Of a stretch of DNA of 52,698 nucleotides, positions 7,174 to 16,340 are shown one piece after another. The notes under the pieces are model-generated. The model was not told where the DNA came from. It saw only the letters and a list, made by a program, of their open reading frames with translations, and did no database searches. The first letter of the stretch is position 1; every line of letters starts with the position of its first letter. The DNA comes from Dechloromonas sp. (GTDB lineage Bacteria; Pseudomonadota; Gammaproteobacteria; Burkholderiales; Rhodocyclaceae), in assembly GCA_028689015.1 (NCBI GenBank), contig JAQTXC010000006.1, positions 32,972 through 85,669 on the forward strand. Reading direction: 5' to 3'. Position numbers and translations under genes: made by a program.

Positions 7174-9432
7174 ATGCGCCTATTCAGCCTATGCTTTGCT
7201 CCCCTTCTCACGACCCTGCTGTGCGGCATGGGCAATGCTTGGGGGATGGACCAAGCGGCAGATGCCCAGTTGCTGTCCAGGGCATTTCGGCAGCACCAAG
7301 CCATCATGCTGTTCATCGACCCGGACAGCGGCGCCATTGTCGATGCCAATGAGGCAGCCAGCCAGTTTTATGGCCTGCCGCTAGCCCAACTGACCCAGCG
7401 CCACATCCAGGAAATCAACGCCTTGACACCGGAGGAAGTGGCGGCCGAGCGTCAACGGGCCAAGGATGAAAAACGCACGTATTTCATCTTTCCGCATCGC
7501 CTGGCCAATGGCAGCGTCCGGACCGTCGAAGTCTATTCGTCGCCCCTGCAAATGAGCGATGGCCGCACCCTGCTGTTCTCGCTCATTCACGACACGGCCG
7601 GCAAGCACTTACCCGATGAAGCCCTGCGCCGTTACCAAACCCAACTCGAAACCACCGTCCTCGAGCGCACCCGTGAATTGGCCGGCCAGAACAGCCAGCA
7701 ACGTAATCTCTTTCTACTCGGCCTGCTGCTCCAGATGGCGATTATCGGCATTCTGGCCGTTAACATCCGCCGCCGCCGGCGGGTCGAACAGGCGCTGGCC
7801 AGCGAAAAAGCCGCTCTACACGACAGCGAAGCCTATAACCGCCTGCTTTTTGCCGAGTCGCGCATCGCCATGGTGGTCATGGATCCGAGCAATTTTCGTT
7901 TCCTCGACTGCAACAAGGCCAGCGTTGCGCTCTACCAGGCGAGCTCCCGGCAAACGGTGCTGAACTGGACACCGCTTGACGTCTCCGCCCCATTCCAGCC
8001 AGATGGTCAGGATTCCCTCTCGTCTGCCCGGATGCACGTTGAGGCCTGCCTGCGCAATGGCAGCGAAATTTTCAACTGGTTGCAACAGCGGCCCAATGGC
8101 AAGACGTGGACCGCTGAAGTCCACCTGATGACACTGCACGACCACAATCGCCCATTGATCTTGTTTAGCCTGATCGACATTAGCGAACGTCTCGAGACCG
8201 AACGTCGACTGGCCCACTACCACGCAGACCTGGAAGTCATGGTCGAGCAACGTACCTTGCAACTGGCCAAAGCCCGCGATGCCGCCGAAGCCGCCAATCA
8301 GGCCAAGACCGCCTTTGTCGCCACCATCGGCCATGAAATCCGTACCCCACTCAATGCCATCAGTGGCATGGCGCACCTGCTAAAACGCAACAATCAACAA
8401 GCCGAGCAGCAAGTGCGCCTGCAAAAAATCGAAGATGCGGCCGAACATCTGAATAGCTTGATCAATGACCTGCTTGACCTGTCGAAAATCGAGGCAGGAA
8501 AACTCAACCTCGAGTCGATCGAATTGTCACCCGACGCCATTTTGGCCAATGTGCAATCGATGCTGGCCGACCGCGCCCAAGCCAAGGGGCTGGCGCTGCA
8601 CATCGAAACTGGCACGCTACCCAAGCGCTTGCTGGGCGACCCCACCCGACTCAAGCAGGCGGTGCTGAACTATGCCGGCAACGCGATCAAATTCACCACC
8701 GAAGGCAGCATCACGCTGGGCTGCGAAATCCAACAGCAAGGCGTCGATTGCCTGCTTTTACGTTTCTGGGTCCGCGATACCGGCTGCGGCATTCCGCCGG
8801 AGCAACTCAGCCAGTTGTTTGCCTCATTCGAGCAAGGCAGCAGTTCGGTCAGCCGCACCCATGGCGGCACCGGTCTGGGCCTGGCCATCACCCGCCGCCT
8901 GGCTGAACTGATGAACGGTCAGGCGGGTGCCGACAGCATTCCCGGCGTGGGCAGCACCTTCTGGTTTACAGCCTGCCTGAAGCCAGCGCCCCACACGGCC
9001 ACCAACACGCCGCTCCCCACTGCCAACGTGCAAGTCTTCCCCGGCAAACGTCTGCTGCTGGTCGACGACGAAGCCATCAACCGTGAAATCGCTTACGAAC
9101 TGCTCAAGGAACTGGCGGTGGATATTGATTGCGCATGCGATGGCCGGGAAGCGCTCGCCATGGCACAAAGCCAGCCCTACGACCTCATCCTGATGGACAT
9201 GCAGATGCCTCATCTGGACGGTCTGGAAGCCACCCGGCTGATTCGCCAGGACCCGACGCTGCAGCACATGCCGATTCTGGCCATGACCGCCAACACCTAT
9301 GCTGAAAACCAAGCCGACTGTCAGGCTGTCGGCATGAATGATTTCATCGCCAAACCCATTCACCCCGACCGCTTGCTCAGCATCGTCAGCCACTGGCTAC
9401 AAACCGGGAAATACCCACCAAACAAGACCTAA
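7174..9432 (+). CDS. Hybrid sensor histidine kinase (PAS-TM-PAS-HisKA-HATPase-REC)
   Basis: 752 residues. Order: a signal-like N-terminus (1-24); a PAS-like domain outside the membrane (about 37-145); a coiled stretch; one membrane helix (about 179-197); a cytoplasmic PAS (about 222-338); and a coiled coil. HisKA follows with H387 in TIGHEIRTPLN, then an ATPase domain with NYAGNAIKFT (N box), DTGCGIPP (G1) and [12 protein letters not shown] (G2). The C-terminal receiver domain has RLLLVDDE and the phosphorylatable D675 in ILMDMQMP. No HPt domain or DNA-binding output is present, so the phosphate must pass to a partner elsewhere. A PAS domain placed before the single central helix implies periplasmic sensing. 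The ligand is unknown. The next gene starts 43 bp downstream and may be cotranscribed. Confidence 0.93.
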   Translation: MRLFSLCFAPLLTTLLCGMGNAWGMDQAADAQLLSRAFRQHQAIMLFIDPDSGAIVDANEAASQFYGLPLAQLTQRHIQEINALTPEEVAAERQRAKDEKRTYFIFPHRLANGSVRTVEVYSSPLQMSDGRTLLFSLIHDTAGKHLPDEALRRYQTQLETTVLERTRELAGQNSQQRNLFLLGLLLQMAIIGILAVNIRRRRRVEQALASEKAALHDSEAYNRLLFAESRIAMVVMDPSNFRFLDCNKASVALYQASSRQTVLNWTPLDVSAPFQPDGQDSLSSARMHVEACLRNGSEIFNWLQQRPNGKTWTAEVHLMTLHDHNRPLILFSLIDISERLETERRLAHYHADLEVMVEQRTLQLAKARDAAEAANQAKTAFVATIGHEIRTPLNAISGMAHLLKRNNQQAEQQVRLQKIEDAAEHLNSLINDLLDLSKIEAGKLNLESIELSPDAILANVQSMLADRAQAKGLALHIETGTLPKRLLGDPTRLKQAVLNYAGNAIKFTTEGSITLGCEIQQQGVDCLLLRFWVRDTGCGIPPEQLSQLFASFEQGSSSVSRTHGGTGLGLAITRRLAELMNGQAGADSIPGVGSTFWFTACLKPAPHTATNTPLPTANVQVFPGKRLLLVDDEAINREIAYELLKELAVDIDCACDGREALAMAQSQPYDLILMDMQMPHLDGLEATRLIRQDPTLQHMPILAMTANTYAENQADCQAVGMNDFIAKPIHPDRLLSIVSHWLQTGKYPPNKT

Positions 9433-9474
9433 ACGGTAAAATGGCCGGCTCCTGTGACCCGAGCCGACCTCACC

Positions 9475-9819
9475 ATGCACCGTATTTATGGCATCAAGAA
9501 TTGCGATACGATGAAAAAAGCCATCGCCTGGCTCAATGCACATGGCGTGGCGCACGAGTTCATCGATTACAAGAAGGCTGGCGTTGCCGAAAGCCACCTG
9601 CCGGACTGGCTGACCCGTGCCGACTGGACCATCTTGCTCAACAAGCGCGGCCTGATGTGGAAAAAATTGAGCGACGCCGAGCGTGATGCGGTCGACCAGG
9701 CCAAAGCGCAAAAATTGATGGCGCAGTACCCAGCCTTGATCAAACGCCCCGTCCTCGATACCGGCAGCGACCTGCTGATCGGCTTCGACCCTGACCTCTA
9801 CGCGGAAAAACTGAAATGA
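9475..9819 (+). CDS. ArsC/Spx-family reductase-like protein (YffB type)
   Basis: 114 residues with a thioredoxin-like fold. The N-terminus HRIYGIKNCDTMKKA carries one active-site cysteine, C10, and the family feature LNKRGLMWKKL follows around 60-70. These YffB-type ArsC relatives differ from true arsenate reductases, and their substrate is not established; glutathione-dependent reduction is the usual guess. The ATG at 9475 begins the conserved part; no clear ribosome binding site is visible. Its stop overlaps the hslO start (ATGA, 9816-9819), so the two are translationally coupled, which suggests a shared redox or stress role. Confidence 0.85.
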   Translation: MHRIYGIKNCDTMKKAIAWLNAHGVAHEFIDYKKAGVAESHLPDWLTRADWTILLNKRGLMWKKLSDAERDAVDQAKAQKLMAQYPALIKRPVLDTGSDLLIGFDPDLYAEKLK

Positions 9820-10697
9820 GTCATTCCACCCTGCGCCGCTTCCTGTTGGAAGGCCTGGACATTCGCGGCGCCATCGTCCAACTCGGCGATTCCTGGCAGC
9901 AAATGCAGGTTGACCGCGACTACCAGCCCACGGTCGCCCAGTTGCTCGGCGAAACGGCGGCCGTCACCGCCCTGATCGCCGGCCAACTCAAACAGCCAGG
10001 TCGACTGACCTTGCAATTACGCGGCAATGGCCCAATCCAGTTGCTGGTCATGGACTGCAACGAGCAATTGCAGATTCGCGGCATGGCGCGCAGCAACCCG
10101 GTGGTTCTGCCGGCACCGATACCCGAGTTGCTGGGCGCCACGCAAGGCGGCCAATTGCTGATGAGCCTGGACCTGCCAAACGCCCAGCAGCCTTATCAAA
10201 GCTTCGTCCCGTTGGTCGGCGACAGCATCGCCAATATTTTTGAACACTACCTGGAACAGTCGGAACAACAGGCCTCACGCCTCTTTACGACAGCAGCCCC
10301 GCGCGGCGCGGCCTGCCTCTTTCTGCAAAAAATGCCTGGTGCTGACCAACGCGACCCGGATGGCTGGTCGCGTATCACGCAGCTGGCCTCCACGGTCAAG
10401 CCAGCCGAATTGCTCGATCTGGATCACGAAACCCTGCTGCAACGCTTGTTCCACGAAGAAATCGCTGCCCACGGCATTCGCCTGTTCGACCCCCTGCCCG
10501 TGGTCTACCACTGTCCGCAAGACTGGGATAAAGTGCGGAACATGATTCGGGGACTCGGTCGCGACAATGCCGACACCATTCTCGCCGAACATGGCGAAAT
10601 CCTGATTCGCGACGACATTTGTAATCACAGTTATCGTTTTACAGCGGAAGACGTGAACTTCCTTTTTGCGGCAGAACCAGCAAGCACCCGACATTGA
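9816..10697 (+). CDS. hslO: Hsp33 redox-type chaperone with only two of four zinc cysteines
   Basis: 293 residues, normal Hsp33 length, with the conserved core (RRFLLEGLDIRGAIVQL near the start; PLVGDSIANIFEHYLEQSEQ around 132-151). In Hsp33 a C-terminal CxC...CxxC set binds zinc and forms disulfides under oxidation, switching on chaperone activity. Here the first pair reads YHCPQD: C233 is present but position 235 is Gln. The second pair reads DDIC: position 266 is Asp and only C269 remains. The zinc switch is therefore expected to be changed or lost, while the fold appears intact. It overlaps the upstream ArsC-like gene by 4 bp and the downstream kinase (TTG start) by 4 bp. Confidence 0.92.
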   Translation: MSHSTLRRFLLEGLDIRGAIVQLGDSWQQMQVDRDYQPTVAQLLGETAAVTALIAGQLKQPGRLTLQLRGNGPIQLLVMDCNEQLQIRGMARSNPVVLPAPIPELLGATQGGQLLMSLDLPNAQQPYQSFVPLVGDSIANIFEHYLEQSEQQASRLFTTAAPRGAACLFLQKMPGADQRDPDGWSRITQLASTVKPAELLDLDHETLLQRLFHEEIAAHGIRLFDPLPVVYHCPQDWDKVRNMIRGLGRDNADTILAEHGEILIRDDICNHSYRFTAEDVNFLFAAEPASTRH

Positions 10698-12043
10698 TCT
10701 CGCCCACCGACCCGCGCATTCTCAGCCGACAACTTGAACTGCTCTACCGCAACCAGCGGCTGGGGCAGATCATCTCCATCCTCAATGCCAGCCTGCTGGT
10801 CTGGATTGCGGCCGGCACGGTCCCGGTGCCGGTCTTGTTGGTCTGGTGGCTACTGGTCAGCGTGATTGCCTGCGTGCGGATATTTCTGGCGGCCGGCTTT
10901 CAGCAAGCCCCCTCCCCGGGTCGCCCTACAGATGCCGTCTGGTACCGTCGTGCTGCCGGCGGCGCGTTGATCAGCGGTCTGGCCTGGGGGGCTGGCGCCG
11001 TGTTGCTGATGCGTCATGACAACACCATCCTTGAACTTTTTACCGCCTTTGTCATGGCCGGCATGGTGGCGGGCGCCGTACCGGTCCTTGGCTCCAGTCG
11101 CATCATATTCCGCTACTACGCCCTGCCCATTGTCTTGCCGGTCGTCTGGTGTGGTTTCGGCATGGACCCACTCCATCTCGCCTTTAGTGTGATGTCCGCC
11201 CTCTTTCTGCTCATTTCCTTGCGCAGTGCCGACCATTTCCATGACTCGCTGACCGAAACCTTGCGCCTGCAACATGAGAAAGATGGACTACTCGCCAATC
11301 TCGAAAGCGCCCGACAAGAAACCGAACGCTCCAACCGTGCCAAGACCGAGTTTCTGGCCAATATCAGCCATGAGTTGCGCACGCCAATGAATGGCATCAT
11401 CGGCCTGTCCAGCCTGCTGGCCGATGAAGATTTGAGCGCGAATCAACAGTCGCTACTGACCCCTCTGCGCCAGTCAGCGGACAGCCTGTTGCAGCAAATC
11501 GAGCGCCTGATCACGTTATCTGCCCTGGAGGCTGGGCACATCAAGTCGCTCCCGACGCCCTTTGCCGCCAGCGAATTGCTGGCTGGCCTACTGTCGGGCG
11601 AACGCCTGCAAGCACAAGCCAAGGGCGTAACCCTGGAAGAACAAAACGATCCCCGCTTGCCCCCCATCCTGATCGGCGACCTGCGGCAATTACGCGAAGT
11701 GATCCGCCATCTGGTCGACAACGCCATCAAATTTACCGACCCCGGCGGCCAGGTCCGGGTCGAGGTTGAACTGCTTGAGCACACGCCACAGCAGGCGCGC
11801 GTTCGTTTCTGCATCATCGACAACGGTCCTGGCCTGTCGGACGATGAGCGCCACCAGCTCAACGACTTGATGGTGCAAATTGATGGCTCAACTCGCCGCA
11901 AGCATGGCGGTATCGGTGTTGGCCTGCCCATCGTTCGCAAGTATCTCGAACTGATGGGCGGCGAGTTGGATATAGAGAGCCAGCTTGGGCAAGGTAGTCG
12001 CTTTTGCTGCACCCTGCCCTTTGCACTCCCAAGCGCCGACTAA
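10694..12043 (+). CDS. Membrane sensor histidine kinase, no receiver domain
   Basis: 449 residues. About six hydrophobic helices fill the first 178 residues without a large loop, so the sensor is the membrane domain itself. HisKA follows with H226 in ANISHELRTPMN, and an ATPase domain has HLVDNAIKFTD, DNGPGLSDDE and GGIGVGLPIVRK. The start is TTG at 10694, overlapping the hslO stop (TGA 10695-10697); no ATG fits nearby, so translation probably depends on reinitiation after hslO. No response regulator is adjacent. Coupling to Hsp33 and the ArsC-like protein hints at sensing of oxidative or membrane stress, but this is inference from position only. Confidence 0.88.
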   Translation: MISPTDPRILSRQLELLYRNQRLGQIISILNASLLVWIAAGTVPVPVLLVWWLLVSVIACVRIFLAAGFQQAPSPGRPTDAVWYRRAAGGALISGLAWGAGAVLLMRHDNTILELFTAFVMAGMVAGAVPVLGSSRIIFRYYALPIVLPVVWCGFGMDPLHLAFSVMSALFLLISLRSADHFHDSLTETLRLQHEKDGLLANLESARQETERSNRAKTEFLANISHELRTPMNGIIGLSSLLADEDLSANQQSLLTPLRQSADSLLQQIERLITLSALEAGHIKSLPTPFAASELLAGLLSGERLQAQAKGVTLEEQNDPRLPPILIGDLRQLREVIRHLVDNAIKFTDPGGQVRVEVELLEHTPQQARVRFCIIDNGPGLSDDERHQLNDLMVQIDGSTRRKHGGIGVGLPIVRKYLELMGGELDIESQLGQGSRFCCTLPFALPSAD

Positions 12044-12063
12044 ACGCCGCCTCGCAACGGCCA

Positions 12064-12582
12064 TCAGCCACCCAGCATCATCTGCACCCGCCGCATTTTC
12101 TGGCGACAGCTTTCCGACTGGCAGACCGCATTATTCTTTTCGCTACCGACACCGTAGCGACGAATCTGCATTTGCGGCACGCCGCGGGCACGCAGGATTT
12201 CGTGCACCGCATTGACCCGCCCCTGGGCAATGGCCAGGTTGTACGACGGGCTACCGAGATCGTCGGTATGACCAATCAGAGTCACCACCTTGCTGGGATC
12301 TTCTTTCAAACGCTGGGCATAGGCCTGCAATTTCAATTTGCCGACCGCATCAATCTCGGTTCCCCCCAGCGAGAAAAAGATGCTCTCCTCGTCGTTGACC
12401 GCGGCCATCACCTGCCGCTCGGTCGGCACCTCACTGCGTCGTTGGGGCTTGTCATGATGGGGCTTGGCCACGACGATGGCGGTTGGTACATCTTCGGCCG
12501 TCGATTCAGCAACTGGCAACTGACTGGCGCAGCCACTAGCCAGCACAGCCAACAAACAGAGCGCACGGCAAGATCGTGACAT
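12064..12582 (-). CDS. OmpA-family lipoprotein
   Basis: 172 residues. It starts with a lipoprotein signal whose lipobox LASGC gives a lipidated C18, followed by a flexible linker to about residue 65 and an OmpA-like peptidoglycan-binding domain. The diagnostic stretch is TLIGHTDDLGSPSYN, followed by LAIAQGRVNAVHEIL and GVGSEKNNAV. It is probably anchored in the outer membrane and binds the peptidoglycan diaminopimelate. The stop lies 20 bp from the convergent kinase stop. It is immediately downstream of the marR-like gene (3 bp gap) and is likely cotranscribed with it. Confidence 0.9.
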   Translation of the reverse strand: MSRSCRALCLLAVLASGCASQLPVAESTAEDVPTAIVVAKPHHDKPQRRSEVPTERQVMAAVNDEESIFFSLGGTEIDAVGKLKLQAYAQRLKEDPSKVVTLIGHTDDLGSPSYNLAIAQGRVNAVHEILRARGVPQMQIRRYGVGSEKNNAVCQSESCRQKMRRVQMMLGG

Positions 12583-12585
12583 CGT

Positions 12586-13098
12586 TCAGGGCTCCTCGGG
12601 AGCGTTGACCATTTCGGCCAGGGGCATGTTGGCCGCATGTTCATCTTTATCTGGCAAATAACGGATCAACTCTTCAAGATTAATATTCAATGTTTTGAGG
12701 ACGACCGCCGGGATGGTAGACAGCGCCTCTGGCAGGATGCCCTCGGCGGGTCCGGGCAAGGCGGCCAAGGCCACTTCACCGGCCGGAGCCAGGTAAAGGC
12801 CGACCCGGCGCTGGTCACTGGCCAGACGTTTTTTGCTCAGACAATGCTGTGCCACCAGCTTATCAACCAGCAGGCTGCAGGTAGATTGGTGCACCCCCAT
12901 GCGGTGCGCCAGTTCGCCAATACCAATTTCCGGTCGCCGCTGCACTTCCTGCAGCACCCACATTTGCGAACCAGACATGCCACAACGTTCTTCGACCAGG
13001 CGAAAATAACGCCGCATCGAGCCGAAGATCAGGCGAAATTGCTGCAGGACATCGAGCACCAGCGGCTCGCGATCGTGTTCAGAGTGTTCAATGCTCAC
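12586..13098 (-). CDS. MarR-family transcriptional regulator
   Basis: 170 residues with a winged helix-turn-helix: SGSQMWVLQEV, then GIGELAHRMGVHQSTCSLLVDKL as recognition region and a wing at KKRLASDQRRVGLYL. MarR proteins are dimeric repressors that respond to small ligands or oxidation; a cysteine lies in the recognition helix (QSTCS) and another in the dimer region (RCGMSG). The start is GTG at 13098, since no ATG fits. The gene precedes and probably controls the OmpA-like lipoprotein gene. The divergent promoter and small RNA candidate at 13120-13236 face away from it and may share its operator. Confidence 0.87.
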   Translation of the reverse strand: MSIEHSEHDREPLVLDVLQQFRLIFGSMRRYFRLVEERCGMSGSQMWVLQEVQRRPEIGIGELAHRMGVHQSTCSLLVDKLVAQHCLSKKRLASDQRRVGLYLAPAGEVALAALPGPAEGILPEALSTIPAVVLKTLNINLEELIRYLPDKDEHAANMPLAEMVNAPEEP

Positions 13099-13119
13099 AA
13101 ATTGGACTCAAAAATAAGG

Positions 13120-13148
13120 TTGCACGTTTCAGGGGCATCAATTATATT
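13120..13148 (+). promoter_or_regulatory. Good sigma-70 promoter facing a gene-free stretch
   Basis: TTGCAC (13120-13125) and TATATT (13143-13148) are exactly 17 bp apart, matching five of six and five of six consensus bases by my reading (TTGACA: TTG-AC order differs at one or two positions). The predicted start is near 13155. No coding gene lies in this direction before the terminator at 13208-13236. Confidence 0.5.
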
Positions 13149-13154
13149 GCCAGC

Positions 13155-13236
13155 CAATGTACTTTTGTCTTTTAAAAGCACATTCCTTTTCGACGAGGAC
13201 TTTATGCAAAGGGAGGAGCCATCCTCCCTTTTTTTT
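13155..13236 (+). ncRNA. Candidate small RNA, about 80 nt
   Basis: A promoter-like pair with 17-bp spacing ends at 13148 and a strong intrinsic terminator ends at 13236, with no plausible gene between. The open frames starting at 13157 and 13204 run antisense into the oxidase gene and look like shadows. The predicted transcript is A/U-rich at its 5' half (an UUUUGUCUUUUAAAAG-like stretch) and ends in a 10-bp hairpin plus eight U, the layout of an Hfq-type small RNA. Entirely a sequence inference; expression is unproven. Confidence 0.4.
13208..13236 (+). terminator. Strong rho-independent terminator
   Basis: AAAGGGAGGA (13208-13217), loop GCCA and TCCTCCC (13222-13228) running into eight T (13229-13236). 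The stem extends to 10 bp through A-U pairs. The T-run is on the plus strand; on the minus strand only TTT follows, so it would be a weaker stop for the FAD oxidase gene that ends at 13245. Confidence 0.85.
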
Positions 13237-13244
13237 GTCTGTTT

Positions 13245-14654
13245 TCAGCCGAGTACCTTTCCTGGATTCATCAGACCTTGCGGGTCGAGCGCTGTTTTCA
13301 GCGCCCGCATCAAAGCCAGCTCCTCAGCAGATTTGTAGCGCCGTATTTCGTCGCGCTTTAACTGCCCAATGCCATGCTCAGCCGAAATCGAGCCATTGTA
13401 GGCGTGGACCGTGTCATGAACCAGACGATTGACCAAGGGCTGCGCCGCAATGAAATCTGCATTCCGCCCAGCCGCTGGCTGCGACAGGTTGTAGTGCAGA
13501 TTACCATCGCCGACATGACCAAACGTGACGATGCGCACCCCCGGAAAGGCCTTGGCCAAGGCGGCGTCAGTTTCGCTCAAAAAATCGGCCAGCCGCGAAA
13601 TAGGCAATGCGATGTCGTGCTTGATGCTGATGCCATCAATTTTCTGCGCCTCTGAAATATTTTCCCGCAGGGCCCACAGTTTCTGTGACTGGCTGAGCGA
13701 TTGGCCGACGACAGCATCATCCAGCGCCCCTGCGGCCAGACAATCGGTCAGCCAGCCCTCAACCGCCGTCAGTTCGGCATCGGAAAACTCGGCCAGCACA
13801 TACCAGGCCGCGGGTGCACTAGGTCGGATGCTCCCGGGAATATGTTGCAACACCAGCCCAAGCGCCACCTCGGAAACCAGCTCGAACGCGGTCAACTGTG
13901 CGGCAAAGGCTTTTTTGGCCCGGTTCAGCAGGTCGACCGCGGCCGCCGGACTGGCCACGTTCAGCCAACAGGTCATTTGCTGCCTGGGCAAGGGAAAAAG
14001 TTTGAGGACAGCCGCGGTGATGATGCCGAGCGTCCCTTCGGCACCGATGAAGAGCTGCTTCAGGTCGTACCCGGTATTGTCCTTGCGCAAACCGCGCAGG
14101 CCATCCCAGAGCTCGCCATTGGCCAGCACCACTTCCAGGCCCAGTGTTAAATCACGGGTATTGCCGTAACGCAGCACCTGAACGCCGCCGGCATTGGTCG
14201 ACAGATTGCCGCCAATCTGACAACTACCCTCCGACGCCAGGGCCAGCGGAAACAAGCGATCCACCGTCCGGGCAGCAGCCTGCACACTCGCCAGCGTGCA
14301 TCCGGCCTCGACCACTAAGGTGTCGTTCTGCGGATCAAGCGCGCGAATTCGATTCAGACGGCTCAGACTAAGCAGCACTGCCTGGCCGCTGCCATCCGGG
14401 GTGGCCGCACCGCACAGGCTGGTATTGCCGCCTTGCGGGACGATAGCCACACCGGCCGCTGCACAGGCCTTGACCACCGCCACCACCTCGGCGGTCTGAC
14501 CAGGACGAACCAGGCACAGCGCAGCTCCACGGTAACGGCCTCGCCAGTCAGTCAGGAAAGGGGCCAGATCGGCCGCATCGGTCAGCACATGGGCCGGGCC
14601 GACCAGAGCGGCCAGGACCGCTGGCAGATCAGACGATGCGCGCGTAGAGGTCAT
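13245..14654 (-). CDS. FAD-linked oxidase, GlcD/D-lactate dehydrogenase type
   Basis: 469 residues. The PCMH-type FAD-binding half contains [14 protein letters not shown] (about 80-93) and [21 protein letters not shown] (about 150-170, written here as the family pattern GGNxxTNAGGxxxxxYG). The C-terminal cap has [12 protein letters not shown] and [11 protein letters not shown], typical of 2-hydroxy-acid dehydrogenases such as D-lactate, glycolate or D-2-hydroxyglutarate dehydrogenases. It is probably membrane-associated and feeds electrons to the quinone pool. The ATG at 14654 was chosen because the family begins near there; it overlaps the rimO 3' end by 26 bp, implying coupling. The substrate cannot be told from sequence alone. 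Confidence 0.88.
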   Translation of the reverse strand: MTSTRASSDLPAVLAALVGPAHVLTDAADLAPFLTDWRGRYRGAALCLVRPGQTAEVVAVVKACAAAGVAIVPQGGNTSLCGAATPDGSGQAVLLSLSRLNRIRALDPQNDTLVVEAGCTLASVQAAARTVDRLFPLALASEGSCQIGGNLSTNAGGVQVLRYGNTRDLTLGLEVVLANGELWDGLRGLRKDNTGYDLKQLFIGAEGTLGIITAAVLKLFPLPRQQMTCWLNVASPAAAVDLLNRAKKAFAAQLTAFELVSEVALGLVLQHIPGSIRPSAPAAWYVLAEFSDAELTAVEGWLTDCLAAGALDDAVVGQSLSQSQKLWALRENISEAQKIDGISIKHDIALPISRLADFLSETDAALAKAFPGVRIVTFGHVGDGNLHYNLSQPAAGRNADFIAAQPLVNRLVHDTVHAYNGSISAEHGIGQLKRDEIRRYKSAEELALMRALKTALDPQGLMNPGKVLG

Positions 14655-15951
14655 GGTGGTCGGCATCGATAACCTGGACCTGCAGGAAATCACCCGGCTG
14701 GGCATCGAAATGACCATCGAGGTACACCAGACCATCGATTTCCGGCGCATCGGCCTTGGAGCGGGCAATCGTCCCCTCCTCATCCACTTCGTCGACCAAT
14801 ACGTCGATCACCGAATCGATCTTGGCGGCCAGCTTGTCGGCCGAGATATCTTCCTGCACCTGCATCAACCAGCGCCGACGATCTTCGCGTACATCTTCAG
14901 GCAAGAGCAGACCCAGGGCATTGGCCTGGGCCCCCTCGACCGGCGAGTAGGCAAAGGCGCCGACGCGATCCAGTTTGGCATCTTCGAGGAACTGGATCAG
15001 TTGATCAAAGTCCTCGTCGGTCTCGCCGGGGAAGCCGGTGATGAAGGTCGAGCGGATGACGATTTCCGGGCAGATCTCGCGCCACTTGGCAATGCGTTCC
15101 AGGGTGTTCTCGGCCGAGGCCGGGCGCTTCATCGCTTTCAGAATGGTCGGGCTGGCGTGCTGGAAGGGCACATCAAGGTAAGGCAGGATTTTGCCTTCGG
15201 CCATCAAGGGAATGACATCGTCGACCGATGGATAGGGGTAAACGTAGTGTAGGCGGACCCAGATACCGAAGGACGACAAGGCGTCGCACAATTCCTTGAG
15301 CCGGCTCTTGACCGGCTTGCCACCCCAGAAAGCGGTTTTGTATTTGAGATCGACGCCGTAGGCGCTGGTGTCCTGCGAGATGACCAGGATTTCCTTGACG
15401 CCGGCCCGGGCCAGATTTTCGGCTTCGGCCAGGACATCGCCGACCGGACGCGATACCAGCGGGCCACGCAAGGATGGGATGATGCAGAAGGTGCAGCTAT
15501 GGTTGCAGCCTTCGGAAATTTTCAGGTAGGCGTAGTGATCCGGCGTCAGGCGGATGCCCTGCGGCGGCACCAGATCCGAATACGGATCATGCGGTTTGGA
15601 CAGGTGCTGGTGCACATAACCCATGACTTCGTCAGCGGCATGCGGGCCGGTGACGGCCAGCACGGCCGGATGCGTGGTCTGCACAATGTCGCCCTTGGCG
15701 CCCAGGCAGCCGGTGACAATGACCTTGCCGTTCTCGTTCAGCGCCTCGCCGATGGCGTCGAGTGACTCCTCGACAGCGGCATCGATGAAGCCGCAGGTAT
15801 TGACGATGACCAGATCGGAATTGTCGTAGTTCGGCGAAATTTCGTAGCCTTCGGCGCGCAGCTTGGTCAGGATGCGCTCGGCATCGCTGCCGGCCTTGGG
15901 GCAGCCGAGGGAAACAAAGCCGACGGTCGGCACTTTTTGAGGTGTAGTCAT
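14629..15951 (-). CDS. rimO: Ribosomal protein S12 methylthiotransferase RimO
   Basis: 440 residues. The N-terminal UPF0004 domain has cluster cysteines C17 (SLGCPKA), C53 (VNTCGF) and C82 (VTGCLG). The radical SAM domain has C149, C153 and C156 in [15 protein letters not shown] domain ends the protein ([18 protein letters not shown]). The SLGCPK start and the [10 protein letters not shown] context are those of RimO rather than MiaB. It adds a methylthio group to the aspartate of ribosomal protein S12. It is followed by the overlapping FAD oxidase gene and lies 107 bp after rnfH, so it may have its own promoter in that gap. Confidence 0.96.
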   Translation of the reverse strand: MTTPQKVPTVGFVSLGCPKAGSDAERILTKLRAEGYEISPNYDNSDLVIVNTCGFIDAAVEESLDAIGEALNENGKVIVTGCLGAKGDIVQTTHPAVLAVTGPHAADEVMGYVHQHLSKPHDPYSDLVPPQGIRLTPDHYAYLKISEGCNHSCTFCIIPSLRGPLVSRPVGDVLAEAENLARAGVKEILVISQDTSAYGVDLKYKTAFWGGKPVKSRLKELCDALSSFGIWVRLHYVYPYPSVDDVIPLMAEGKILPYLDVPFQHASPTILKAMKRPASAENTLERIAKWREICPEIVIRSTFITGFPGETDEDFDQLIQFLEDAKLDRVGAFAYSPVEGAQANALGLLLPEDVREDRRRWLMQVQEDISADKLAAKIDSVIDVLVDEVDEEGTIARSKADAPEIDGLVYLDGHFDAQPGDFLQVQVIDADHHDLYARIV

Positions 15952-16058
15952 GCAAAAACCCTGTCCGGCCTGGCCGGCGAAGAAAGGGCGTATTTTACGG
16001 CCAGAATGCCGTCGACCGCGGCCGCCGCAGCGCTAAAAAACCAGGACAGCGGCGCTGC

Positions 16059-16331
16059 TCAGTCGTCCTCGTCAGTCTCCTTGCGCGGCACCGTGGCCGG
16101 GTCGCAGATGATGGCACGGTAAATCTCGACCCGGTCGCCCGGCTTGAGCGGGGCGTCGAGCTTGACCAAGCGGCCGAAGACGCCCACCTTCTGCGCCGCC
16201 AGATCAAGATGCGGGAATTGCTGCAGGATGCCGGAACGCTCAATCGCCTGCTGGACGGTCGCTGGTTCGGGCACTTCAATATTCAGCCAGATCTGCTGAC
16301 CGGGTTCGGAATAAGCCACACCAATTTGCAT
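16059..16331 (-). CDS. rnfH: RnfH family protein
   Basis: 90 residues with a ubiquitin-like fold (MQIGVAYSEPGQQIWLNIEVPEPATVQQA pattern at the start, split here: IGVAYSEP then VQQAIERSGIL; FGRLVKLDAPLKPGDRVEIYR at 50-70). RnfH often closes rnf operons; its molecular role is unclear. It starts 10 bp after the rnfE stop behind GGAG and is the last gene of the NifA-dependent rnf operon. The C-terminus is acidic (ETDEDD). Confidence 0.9.
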   Translation of the reverse strand: MQIGVAYSEPGQQIWLNIEVPEPATVQQAIERSGILQQFPHLDLAAQKVGVFGRLVKLDAPLKPGDRVEIYRAIICDPATVPRKETDEDD

Positions 16332-16340
16332 TGCAATCTC

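Noticed and set aside
13157..13432. Plus-strand open frames starting at 13157 and 13204 as small genes
   Set aside because: They run through a strong terminator and into the antisense of the FAD oxidase gene, with no coding character.
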